DNA from: Berberis thunbergii
Lineage: Eukaryota > Streptophyta > Magnoliopsida > Ranunculales > Berberidaceae
Length of the DNA stretch: 64,000 bases
NCBI GenBank assembly: GCA_003290165.1
Contig: QNQO01000452.1
Coordinates: 62,001 to 126,000, forward strand
Direction of reading: 5' to 3'
Shown here: piece after piece, positions 22,918 through 34,041 of the stretch
Numbering within the stretch: the first letter of the stretch is position 1
How the letters are laid out: the number at the start of each line of letters is the position of its first letter
Made by a program: the position numbers and the translations under genes
Notes under the pieces: model-generated
Database searches by the model: none
Seen by the model: only the letters and a program-made list of their open reading frames with translations
Told to the model about the DNA's origin: nothing

Positions 22918-25900
22918 TTACCGTTTTATTTTCTTTCGCTTTGCAATGAAATCATCATCGTCGTCACTATCATCTATTACTCTTTTCTTGGCTTTCACAT
23001 CACCGCTTTTTGAGACTTGCTGCTTTTGGTTTTGAGAGCTTTCGGGTTTATATTGTTTCGGAGATGAATTGATAGGAGTTCCCAATCTCAGTTGTTGTTG
23101 TCTCCGTTGCTTTCTCTCATATGCTCGTTTTGATCGTTCAGGAGACAATAAGCCGTGTTCCATCATCCTGCATGTAGAAATAATGCCAAGTGCACATTAG
23201 GAGAAAAATATCGCAACTCATGAATGCGTACTACCGAACAAGGTCAAAACTGAAACATTAAATTAAGATAACCTGTATTCACTTTGGATGACATGAGATT
23301 GGCATTGCACAATCAAATATCAGGAGGTTCAATTACTATAGTTAAAGCAAACCAAGTATCACAAAAAATAGAGTTGGGTTAAGCTCCAGGCAGATCAAAG
23401 AAGGTCTCTAGGCTGATAATCCGAAGGTAATGTTTAGGCTCGGGCTGGGCATTTCAGACCGAAAAACCGGACCAAACCGATCAGTCCGGTCCCGGTTTAT
23501 ATATATATATATATATATTTTAAATTCAGTCCTAAAACCGAACCGGACCAATATTTTCGGTTCAGTCCTCGGTTTCAACTCCAAAAATCTGTCGGTTAAC
23601 CGGCCCGGGTATTACATTAACTTCACTTCTTCACACTCTCTTTCTTACTGTCTTGAAAATGAGTCTCTTCTCATTAACTTCTCCTCTTCAAACAATAAAA
23701 ACCCTTTCTTCATCTCCTTCGCTTCTCAAAACCCATTTCTCCATTTCCATCCCTAGACCAACATGAAGAACAAGCGTTGATCTGGCCAAATCAAGCCATC
23801 GTCATCTCCTATCCAGGATTCAATCACCACCTCAGATCCAGGCCACCATCACCACTTCCGATCGGGTCAAATCAGACCACCAACATACAAATCAGGCTAC
23901 CATAACTCCGATTCAGGCCATCATCACCACCTTTGATCAGCCAAATCAGGCCACCATCGAAGGGGAACACAATGCTACTCTCACCGCCGAAACCTCCCCA
24001 CAGATCTCAGATCTCGTCTTCTTCAAGGAGATGATACATAGAAAATAAATGAAAGAGAGACTTACAAGAAGAGGAGCATTGAGCGAAGAGAGAAAACAAG
24101 CACCAAGATTGGAGGCGTGTTGTGTGACAGAGACAATTTGTTTTTTATTCCGGTAGTGGACATCCATTAAAACTCTTGGATCATGCTAAGATGTCAGAGT
24201 TGTTCCTCCCAGTTTCACACTTCCAAGTTCAATTAAGGTCTATGTTTCTTCACCTGTTTGGGTTGAATGGGAGAAGGAACAGAGAAACAAAGAAGGAGAA
24301 AAAGCAGAAAGAAAATATTTGACTGAAATGGTTCTTTGGACCGAGACTGGCCTGGTCCGGCACGAAATTTCGATTAACCGGGACCCCGGTTAATAGGCCT
24401 CACCCAGTCCAGGTTCGGTCCCATAAAATTCAATTTTTTACAATCTGGTCCGATCTTCGGTTTTGGCTCTTTGGGCTGGTTAACCGGACCAACCCAGCCC
24501 TAGTTTAGACTATTGTTTGCGTCATTGGCCTGTCTCATGCTATGTTAATATTTCTCTCGCATTTCCATCTTAGAAACTCTTCCCTTCTTCACCTATGGGC
24601 TTCTCTATCCTTATTTACTCTTTAATAAAGAGGGTGGGTGAATTCCCTTCAACTCCTGTTAGCCTTGTTCAACAACTAAATTACCTCTTCAAATAAAGCA
24701 TAAATTTAATAAACATATTCATATGGAGAGTTAGCAAATATTTAATCGTATGCAGATAATCACACAACCACATCCATTTATAACTAAGCGAATGAGAGAT
24801 AACATTTTTTGTCATGAATATTTATCTTATCAGAGTTGGTATGCATAGACACACAACAAAAATGCCTTTCTACAACATTAATTTATAACAGAAAATCGTC
24901 GTGAATGTTACACTGAGCATATATTGAATACATTGTTTTAAACAATTGTATGTAATAGGCTTGCACATTTTTTACATTATTTGTTAGTGTGATGCAAGTT
25001 AGCTATAGCATTCTAGGCAACGCTACAAATTCAAAAGATACTATGTAGTTTTGTAAATTAAACACTCCCGTTAAAGAATGACTAGCGTTCAACACCCATC
25101 GAATGCAAAAATCTTAACATTTTTTTTTGACATCTTCGACCAAAGACGGGAAAGAGCACCCTTTTTCATCAAACCAAACAAACATCTCGACCCCCTATTC
25201 TTAAATCTCCCAAATCCAACACCCTAACCCTCCGATCCTTCATTGAGCTCTTTTTACCAGTGCCACCGGTCATGGATTCGACGACAGATTCAAATTGTTG
25301 TCATATTCACTCAGATCCATTCACCACCACTGCCACCATCTGTCGTGATTTCGAAAGTTGAATATGAGATTTGGATTCACTTACCTTCACCACCACCACC
25401 ACCGTTCATGGCTTCTATGTGAGAATCAGATTTGCACTTCATCTTCACCGAGCTCCATTCACTTGGCTCTTTTCTCGCCTCTGAAAATCTCTAATCACCC
25501 AACTAACAGAAATCGGATTGGGTTTTGTGAGGTAAGTATCTACTTAACGCTTGATTTACCAATCATCCAAACCCTAATAGAAATGAGATTGGGTTTTATG
25601 AGGCAAATATTTCCCTTTCATGCTTGATTTACCAATGTTTTGTAAATACCCTTATATATCTTCAATCTTGACAAAAATTGTGCTTCTCAATCAAAGCCCA
25701 GTTTTGGAAGGATTTGAGGTACAAAAATTCACTATGTTGAACTAGGTTTTTTATGAAAGATTTATAAGTTTTGTTTTGTTATGCGGTTGTTGGTTTGGTT
25801 TTTGTTGTTGATTCCCAAATCTTCATGATAACAAAAGATTTGAATGCTAGTAATGGGCCAAATTTTTTTTTATTGAAACTTGTTTTGTTTAGATTTTCAG

Positions 25901-28900
25901 AAGAGGGGAAAACAATATGAAGATTTGAGGGTTCCGAATAAGCCAAAGGGAAATAGGGTGAACCAGAAAGGACGATTGTTGTTTCAAATAACTCTACATA
26001 ATAAAATCTATATTTTCTGTTAGTGAATTTTCAGTGTTTTGTTTAGGTTTCATCCAATTTTTTTTACAAATGCCAAATGATCAATTATGTAATCAGAACA
26101 AATGTGATTTTAGCCCTATAAAAGTGGTAGAAACATATTTGGGTTTGTAATATGGGGTTAGGTGTAGGATATTGAGGGTAGATCTAAATAATTTCAAAGT
26201 TTATCCTTTCCCACCACCTCCATTATTTTTGGGGGTATTTTCCCTTCTCACTACCTCCATTATTTTTTCTTTTGTTAGCACAATATGGAAGATTCTATTG
26301 TTTTATCTATGTTACTCAATGGTTTTTAGTTAAGACTATAGAACGACCGGGCCGGTCTTTGTGATAATATTTGATGTTTGGTCCTAAAAACCGGACCAAA
26401 CCGAAATTTACGTTTCGGTCCTCGGTTGTAATTCTTAAAACCGTCGGTTAAATGGCCCGGTTTAAATTAAAACATAAATCAACCCATGGGCCAATGTTTT
26501 TGAAAATCTGCAAGTGGACTTCATTTAATAATTAAAATCTCTAGTAAAATATTATTAAAAGATGATAACTGAAGTTGACTTTTAATAATATTTGCATAGA
26601 GAATGATGCCTTGGTCCTTGCATCTGGAAAAGTCTCTTGTTGCAAACTTCATCAACAAAACCAAAAGAAACAGAAGGCTAATCCTTCAACAGTCGCATGC
26701 ACATGGTGGGTGAAGATTTTGTGCAAATATAGTAGTAATCTTCATGCGATCCAGGGCTCCTCTATTCTCCCCAGTGGCCTGTCCATGGAAGCCATTCATC
26801 ACTCATTTTATTATTCTATTTCTTTTTTCTCTTTTTCAAATTCTATTCTTCTTTTTCCTCTTCTTCTGTTGCTTTATATGATATGCCATTGTTATTTTGA
26901 TATGCCATTATGGGAGCTTTAGAGAGAAATAGAGTGACAGAGAATGGAAGATGATTCTTTGGACCGAGACCGACCTGAAATTTTGGTTACCCGGGAACCC
27001 AGTTAATCGAGTTCATCGGTCCGAGCTCGATCCTTAAAAATCTGAGTTTGACATTGTCGATCAGGTTCTCGGTTTTGGATAATTGGGCCTTACCCGAACC
27101 GACCCAGCCCTAATACCTACAGTATCTCAGACATATCAATAACTAAAGCTAAATGTCCTTTGATGAGCTTGATTCTCATTCGTACCTTGTTCATCTTTTG
27201 AGGACTTCCCTGTTGTATGTAGTCTTATTTTGTTGTCGTCAGTTTATGATAACATACTACAAAAAATTGTAATTTGAATATGGCCCCTACTTTTTGACAC
27301 CAACACTATTTATTTATATATTATTTGTATTTTCTTTTTCCTTCTGCGTCTTTTTCTCCCTCCAAAGAACAACAGCAAGAGCAGTAGCAACGTTGTCGTC
27401 CACCGTCCCACCTCATTGTTGTCGTCCCTCGTGGCAACCCTCCTATTTTTCCCCCTATATTCCTTCTCTCCTTTTCTGTGTTTCTTCTCAACATGCAGCA
27501 GTGGCGCATTTCTTCTCCTTTATTCTTTCTATACTTCTCTCTTAAAGAAATTAGATTTCGTAGCTATGGAGGCGAGATTGGGTGCCAACCTCATAAGAGC
27601 TCCCGCGAGATTGGATCCCAATCTCGCAACCATAATTGCAAAATCATTTATTTATTTCGCAATTATGGCTGCGAGATCAAAGAGAGAAAATGGGGTGGGG
27701 CAGTGGTAGCGAGGGTGGTGGAAGGCGGGGCGTCAGCCAGCGTTGTATTTTTGCCCTTGTTGTTGATGTTGTTTTTGGGTAGAAAAAAGACAGAAATAAG
27801 AGGACAAAAACAAAAGAGAGGATGAGAGAAGCGACAATATGAGGACAATAAAGGGCAGGGAGTGGTGGCGGGCGACGACAAGGGCGGCAATTTTGCTTCG
27901 TTTTTTCTCTAGAGAAGAAAATGCAGAACAGGCAAAACAATGTTGGTGTTAGACAGAAAGGTAGGGAGCCGTATCAAATAGGAAATATGGTGGTGTCAAA
28001 AGTAGATGCCTTTGAATACATAACTAAGTCATAATATTGATAAATATGTTTGTGGTTGTAAGGAATAAAGGTATTTTGAGAAGTTGCTAGATCCATTTCA
28101 GAGATATGGCCTCAAAGATATGGTTTCTAGACGTTGTGTATGTTAGAACTTGTAAAGTTAATGTATTTTGAAGAAGGACCAATTCATTATGCGTGGCTAT
28201 AATTGTCTTCGGATCAGTAAATAAAATGTTCATTTTACTTCGATATATAATTGTTTTGTGGTGAACTATGCAAGGATAAGAAATGATTCCTCCCCCCCCC
28301 CCCCCCCCCCCCCCCAATCATGTCCCCGCCATCATCATTGAATATCAATGTTAAACGAAGGTGTGTGACACATTAAAACCAGGGTCAATGGACCTTCTTA
28401 TTGAACCAAAGTTATTTTGTATTAACATTTCCTCCGATGTGTTTTTCATTGAAAATATCTTCCTTGAAATTGTTTTGGCTGGGATCAATTGAAGAACAAA
28501 AGTATGTTTTCCTAGACATTCTTCTTTGTATTTCCAACTAACAACTTCACAAAAATATGAAAGGTCAATGGAACGATGTTGTGGAAAAAAGGCCGAATAT
28601 GAGATGAAATTTGGTTGAGAAGTCTTGCCAGCTAAAAATTGTTGGATGTTATCTTGGATATAGATTTTTCACCAGAAAGTTTACAGGTAAAGATTATGTA
28701 CTGATTGCCCCCTATCAATGGGTACAAGTTCAAGTAAGTACACTCATAATGCATGTCCAGTTCCTAGAAATCAATACTTTTGGTTTTATGTATTCACTGA
28801 TAGAAAACATAATCAAACTTGAAAACCTATTGCCAGATTGTTCATACAATTTATGCTTCTTATAATTTATGCTATTTGAACCGTACAAATATTTTGAACT

Positions 28901-30236
28901 TCTTACTAAATGAATTCAACTAAACTGGCAACCGGAACTTCAACGATATCATCAAAGATGTCAAACAGCTTCGCAGAGTGTTACAATTATACAATATTAT
29001 CTTTCAACATACACAAATACTTAGTAACTAGGATTGTGCAACTAGGGTGTCATGGCATGATCCAGGATTCCAGATGTTTATCTGTATCTCATGGTTATAA
29101 AACCTCCTCTAATCATACAACTAAACCCTGGTTGCATAAACCTGGTTCCCTGGCAAAGTTCTTCAACATAATCAACTAGTAGAAGAAGATCAAAGTATAG
29201 AAACATTGCGTCATTTTCCAGTGATCACAACATATGCACAGGAAAGTAAAAGAATAGTCAGGTACCGAAACAACAACAATGTCCAAGGCCAATTTCGCAA
29301 CATCATAATTTATAGTAAGAAAGAACAGTTCATAGAATGAAAATAATACCAAAATTCTGCCATCTCGCTTGAAGGTATTTGTTTCGACAGCGACTCATAG
29401 AATATCCTCAATGGCTCCCTCTGACAATTACATGAATAAGTCGAAGCCAAACATAAGGAACTTGTTAATTTCTATGACAATTGCTTTCAAATAAGGAAGC
29501 GTGTATTAGAAAGGCCATGATCAAACCTCTTCAGGAGGATCATATTTCTGACCAGCCAAGGTGTAAACTTTCTTCTGTTTCACCTTTACAGTAGTTGTAT
29601 TGGTGGTTTTGGACGTACTTGTGGATCCTTTCTCTTTAACCTTCAATAACGAAACACAATAATTCAACACCCACAATCACTTGTCACTCAAATAAAATCA
29701 AATTAACAGAACAAACAAGGAAAACCCCTAATACAAACCACCCCCCCCCCCCCCCCAAAAAAAAAAAAAACAAAAATCAATAAATAAATTAAAAAAAAAA
29801 CCCATAATTTCCACTTCAATCAAAGGCAATACTAATTCAACGTACCCAAATCATCAATTAACAAATAAATGATCCCCATTAGAATCCAATGAACAAAGGA
29901 AACCCCAATACCCAAACCCCCAAATCAATTAAAAAAAAAGCAAAAAATTTCTACACCAATCACCCAGTCAAGTAAAACCAACACCAAATTCAACATGAAC
30001 CCCATTAGAATTCAATCAACAAAGGGTATAAAAAAATACAAATTTAAGGAAATTCAACAAATAGGTACCACTGATTTTGAAACAGTTGTCACAGATTTGT
30101 TCTTGGAATCCAAATGTGGTTTACTTGATGAACTCTCAATCTTCTTCTTGTTGATCGGAAAAACTGCTTTCCCCTTTGATCCATCATGACTTGGAAGCAT
30201 CACCTTCACCACATTAGATTTGCTTTCTGTGGCCAT
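22918..30236 (-). CDS. Four-exon gene, small basic plant protein of unknown function
   Basis: Exons on the minus strand: 30236-30069, 29640-29527, 29420-29350 and 23167-22918, joined at GT..AG sites with matching phases into about 200 residues. The start ATG at 30236 follows a GTG codon in frame. Exon 1 is Lys/Ser-rich (KGKAVFPINKKKIESSSS). Exon 2 ends KKVYTLAGQKYDPPEE. Exons 3 and 4 form the most ordered part, PLRIFYESLSKQIPSSEMAEF then WMMEHGLLSPERSKRAYE, which I take to be the conserved core. The tail has an acidic run DDSDDDDDF and a basic end AKRKKIKR, a likely nuclear signal. Introns 1 and 2 are 428 and 106 bp. Intron 3 is about 6.2 kb and filled with transposons. Function unknown; exon ends may be off by one base. 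Confidence 0.75.
23440..24502. mobile_element. hAT non-autonomous element in intron 3
   Basis: 1063 bp with ends TCGGGCTGGGCATTTCAGAC and, reversed, TAGGGCTGGGTTGGTCCGG. It is flanked by an 8-bp duplication GTTTAGGC/GTTTAGAC with one mismatch (23432-23439, 24503-24510). Both ends are rich in ACCGGACC-type repeats. The middle is unrelated CT- and CA-rich sequence without a transposase. An (AT)n run lies near 23498-23518. Confidence 0.8.
25508..25636. repeat. Tandem duplication in intron 3
   Basis: A unit of about 70 bp, from AGAAATCGGATTGGGTTTTG to GCTTGATTTACCAAT, is repeated once with scattered changes. The surrounding 24503-26341 is AT-rich with a (CAC)n stretch near 25391; nothing else seen. 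Confidence 0.6.
26342..27111. mobile_element. Degenerate hAT element, same family as 23440
   Basis: The right end (GACCCAGCCCTA) and the adjoining TTCTTTGGACCGAGACCG block match the element at 23440-24502. The left end, near CGACCGGGCCGG, is worn. No clear duplication remains. It lies in intron 3 of the four-exon gene. Confidence 0.6.
27281..28010. mobile_element. Mutator-like or related MITE, 730 bp, in intron 3
   Basis: A perfect duplication TTTGAATA flanks the element (27273-27280, 28011-28018). The termini are GGCCCCTACTTTTTGACACC on the left and, reversed, GGCATCTACTTTTGACACC on the right, and the match continues for about 30 bases. The interior has an exact-looking palindrome around GGATCC (GCGAGATTGGATCCCAATCTCGC-like, near 27608) and inverted GTCGTCG-rich arms. 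No transposase seen. An 8-bp duplication also fits hAT, so the superfamily is open. Confidence 0.65.
28292..28315. repeat. Poly-C tract, 24 bases
   Basis: Uninterrupted run of 24 C in intron 3. A second run of 16 C lies at 29741-29756 in intron 1. Read length at such tracts is often uncertain. The rest of 28011-29349 has no feature I can support. Confidence 0.7.
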
Positions 30237-30690
30237 CACTTCAATTCTTGCAAATCTAACACACCCCTCTTATCTAAATGAAGATACTGTTCATCTCTCC
30301 GTCGCTTTAATGTAAAAGAAGAAATTTTGTTGATTCGAAAAAGGGAGAAAACCGCCCAAGCTGGCAAAGTCGCCACCTTGTTAAAGCTTTTTTTAATTGT
30401 AAAGGAGAAACGCTTGGCCGCTGAGAGAGGGTTCATTCTATTGTGCTCCGCAATGGTGACAGAAGCTTATCCTGCGCCTCTGAGGCTGTTGGACTTGCAA
30501 GGGCATATTCGTCATACTAGTGAAAAATTTCAAGGCTAACTTTCACGAACAAGTTGATCTCTTACCTAAAAAAAAAACGACGATCTTGTACGGTTGCCCA
30601 GTTTTGGATAGGCCTATGCTATGTGCCACCACTGATCATGTTGTATTGGTTTTGATTGTTCCCACCTCTGACTTGGTGTGCACTAAATAT
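30237..30690. promoter_or_regulatory. Upstream region of four-exon gene
   Basis: Sequence 5' of the gene on its minus-strand sense. It probably holds the 5' leader and promoter. No TATA box or motif could be placed with confidence; plus-strand frames here are short. Confidence 0.3.
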
Positions 30691-31167
30691 TAGGGGTGGG
30701 CAATGTTGGTTCGGTTTTGAGCCCCAAATCGATTTCATCCGGTTTTTTCGAAACCCAAATCGAAATTGAATTTTGTATTTGTAAACCGATTTTATCGGTT
30801 GAACCGAATTTCGGATCGGTTCAGTTGGGCTGAAATTTCAGGCTTACCACTTGAAAGGCTTTCTTTAAAACATGCCCAATTTTTTTACAGAGCTAATTTT
30901 TAGCACAAAATTGAAAACTGAGAGAGAATGGGGTGATTTAGTGCAACAGTGCATTTGTTGCATTAATCAGGTATTGACATCTACCTGTTATTTATTTATT
31001 TATATATATCTAATTAATCGATCAGTTGGGTTAATATTCGGTCAGTTCAAAACCGTAGACCAATTTTGAACCTTTTATAGCCGGTTCGATTTTAATTATT
31101 TTCTTTCTACTCATATTTTCGGTGTTACCGCGGTTAACAGAATTTAAATCAATTTTTCCCACCCCTA
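30691..31167. mobile_element. hAT non-autonomous element
   Basis: 477 bp between perfect 8-bp duplications CTAAATAT (30683-30690, 31168-31175). Ends are TAGGGGTGGGCAATGTTGG and, reversed, TAGGGGTGGGAAAAATTG. TCGGTT-type repeats fill both ends. No coding capacity. Confidence 0.85.
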
Positions 31168-31294
31168 CTAAATATTGATATTGGTTCCACAATTGAGAAT
31201 ATTGCGGCAAGTGAAGCGATATTAAGTGATACAATTTTTAACTTTACAAAGGATTGAATATAGGGTTGAGTCTTTAGCAATGTTAGAAGGGTTG

Positions 31295-31974
31295 TGATGC
31301 AGTCATTTTTTGCTCACTGCTCTGACATGGTTCCCGCTGACCTGTTCACCTGCACACGTGAGCCACAGACCACTGTTGTGGTGGTCGATGGCACTTCAAT
31401 GCTAAAGTCAGACAGGACTCTAAGGAAGGTGTAATGTTGTAATAGAAAATTTGTAGTGTACCTTAGCTTACCAATCTCATGTCTTATTTATAGTGCAAGG
31501 AGTCCTGGTTTAACCAGGCCATCGTATGCGTAGTTTAGGGAGGAGATCTTCGTAGAGATCTCTCTCTAATTAGGAGTCGTGTTGTAGAAGGGAAGTTTCA
31601 TATTAGCTCTGCATTTCTAGATACGCCATAGATAGTTCCCAATCTAATAGCAATCCGTAGAAGGGAGTTTTCATGTGTAGAAGATACTCTAGTGTTTGCT
31701 TCCTAGTTGAGAGTAAAGAACAACTGTAGTTGTTTTGTCTGAAGTTGATCATCGACATACTTTCCTACGGAGAGCTTACGGGTATTAAAGACAGTTGTGA
31801 GACGTGTGGGCTTAGTGTGTTGTGAGAGTCCGGGTTCGCCTAGAGGACTGAAGTGAGCGGGCTTAGAACCGCTTGGGCCGGATCAACATTGGGTTGATGC
31901 TGAGGCCTGTAGTTCTTCGAGAACATCTTGACACGTGTACGGCTTAGGGGTATGACCGTTTTTATTTATCATCA
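31295..31974 (-). repeat. 3' LTR of the Tat-like element
   Basis: 680 bp, TGATGCAGTCATTTTTTGCT to TTATTTATCATCA, with TG/CA ends. It keeps a segment near 31528-31558 that the other LTR lacks. The polypurine tract on the minus strand, CGGGGGAATAGC, adjoins it at 31986-31975. Confidence 0.85.
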
Positions 31975-32204
31975 GCTATTCCCCCGAGTGAGTGGAGCGT
32001 TAAGTCGATCCACTGACTCTTTGAAAAGACAATTGTGTCGTCACAATGATTGGACTCGATACGTTCGTCTAGAACGCCATATGACATTAATGGATACACG
32101 ACTGCTCAAGGAGGGAAAGTATAGTTTGCCTTCCCTATAAATATTTACTATTTTGATGATGATTCCTTCATTGTTATTCGCGTTATCTTTTCAAACCATA
32201 GTAT

Positions 32205-33772
32205 TTGTTCCATCTTCTAATGGTTGACAATGTTGAATCTTCTTCTAAGAACTCGTTATCACTTGCTTGTATCAATTTTTTCGAAGACAGTTTGGTCGAC
32301 AAAAATGAGTTGATCAAGCTTTGCAGTTTGTACTGCCACCCGAAAGATTTGCAAATCGTTCCCACGTTTGGAGTTTTAGGTTCGATTGTGCCTCCTCAAG
32401 GGTTCATAGATTTGCACCGAGGCATGTTCGAGTTCGAGTTTTGGCTTCCAGCGCCCCGATGACGTTTGGTGTTTCTTCACTCATTTTCGAATGCCCCCCG
32501 CTCCGAGTGGGTTCAAGATACGAATTCTCCTGAGGGCTCATGACACTGGCCTCCGTTTATCTTCATTGGTGATCCATCACCTGACCGAGGCTCGACTGGA
32601 TTCCAGGGGTATCTATGTATTGAAGTGCCCTCTGTGTCTGTGATTGGTGGTGAGTAGCGCCGAATCTTGGAGGAAGCAGTGGTTCTTTGCTTCGGCTAAT
32701 TCTGGTTACTTCAAGCTCGGGAGTCGTAAAGTGTCTCGATACTTCTAGTTTGATTTTTGTGAGTCTTTCGACTGTCGTGATATGCGTGTCCCTGTATGTC
32801 CCTTATGTGATACTGGTTCTGACATTGTTCTTTCGTTTCAGGGAGGTTCGCTATTCCGTCTTTTAGCAAGGAAGAAAAGTGGATAGAAGAGGAGTTTCTC
32901 AAGCTTCCCTTGACTTCTATTGAGAAGGTTGTAATGCCAGACAATGTTTCACGTTGCGGTCTGCTACGGTGTTCTCACGGTGCACCATCCTGTGTCAGGT
33001 TCACCGGCTGAGGGGGTGGTTGCTTGCCGCTTGAGAAAGAGAGGTTTGGCCTTACCCAGTTCTTTCGAGCTCGCAGAAATTGGAGGCGAACTTACTTCCC
33101 GTCGTAGTCCCGAGGAAGAGGCAATCTTCTATCAGGGCGACCTCTCCCCCTAGTATGTCACGGTCTGCACGAGTGACATCATTGGGTGGTCACGGCCTTT
33201 CGCTTGGTGCTCCGACTCCCCCTGTTAACTTAGCGGGGGAGGAAGTTGGCACGCGTGTCGAGGTTTTACTTCATGGCGGCCTCGGAATGGCTACTTGTGC
33301 CTTGGAGTTGCATGGTTATATTTCGTTGCATCCCAAAGCTCGTGGAAGGGTGCTTGCTTTAGAGAAGGCCTTCGCGGACCTACGGACCTCATATTCGGAT
33401 GTTATTTACCATGCGGACTCCTTGGAAGGTAGGTTGCAGGTTTCTATCACCGTTGTCGATAGCGAGGGCATGGAGGCCGAAAGGAAGCAAATGGTGGCGG
33501 AATGTGTCGTCGAAAGGCGGTTGTTGGAAGTCGCAGTTGATGAGGGGTTTCACCGCACTCTGGAAGCGGAGCGGTTGCTGGCAGGTAAGCGCTCACATTA
33601 CGAGGCCCTGCTGGGAACAGTGGACTTCAATGTTTCAGGCAGGAGGTCGTTCATTTCATCCAAGGTTGTTCGTGGTAGATTGGAGCTCCTGGAGTTGATT
33701 AGGGAGGTGCATCCTGATACTACCTTGATTTCGATTACTACAAGAGGGTTACTTTCAGATCAATCAATCTAG
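32205..33772 (+). pseudogene. Antisense additional ORF of the Tat-like element
   Basis: Encoded on the strand opposite to gag-pol, between the 3' LTR and the satellite. The first piece (32205-32462) has LIKLCSLYCHPKDLQIVPTF and FIDLHRGMFEFEFWLPAP, which recalls the plant 'putative gypsy type transposon' domain (Transposase_28). After several stops, the last piece (33080-33772, 230 residues) has a Ser/Pro-rich start and then a likely coiled coil, ALEKAFADLRTSYSDVIYHA to ERLLAGKRSHYEALLG. Additional ORFs, some antisense, are known in Tat elements; their role is unknown. This copy is broken by stops in its middle. Confidence 0.6.
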
Positions 33773-34041
33773 GGGAGGGCTCCACGAGGCTTACTGATGA
33801 GGAGAATGCTTCTCCTTAGAATAATTGTAACGTCATCTATTGGACAAATATATAGACATGTTTTTTAATGAAAGTCTTGTTTTGTCTCATATTGTCATAT
33901 TTACTTTAGTCACTTCGTAGACTGTAGAATTTTTGACCGCAAGGTGGAATGCTTGTCTTTGTCATTCAAAATGTATTGTTGTTTTAGATTGTTCTGTTGC
34001 GGGTTAGTGTTTAACCAAAAGAGACCGTTGTTGGTCAGGGG

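Noticed and set aside
27251..27266. CATACTACAAAAAATTG as a CACTA terminus
   Set aside because: The first bases do not match CACTA, there are no subterminal repeats, and the Mutator/hAT-like element with its own duplication starts 15 bases later.
33399..33698. 99-codon plus-strand frame
   Set aside because: Shadow of the 230-residue antisense ORF in another frame.
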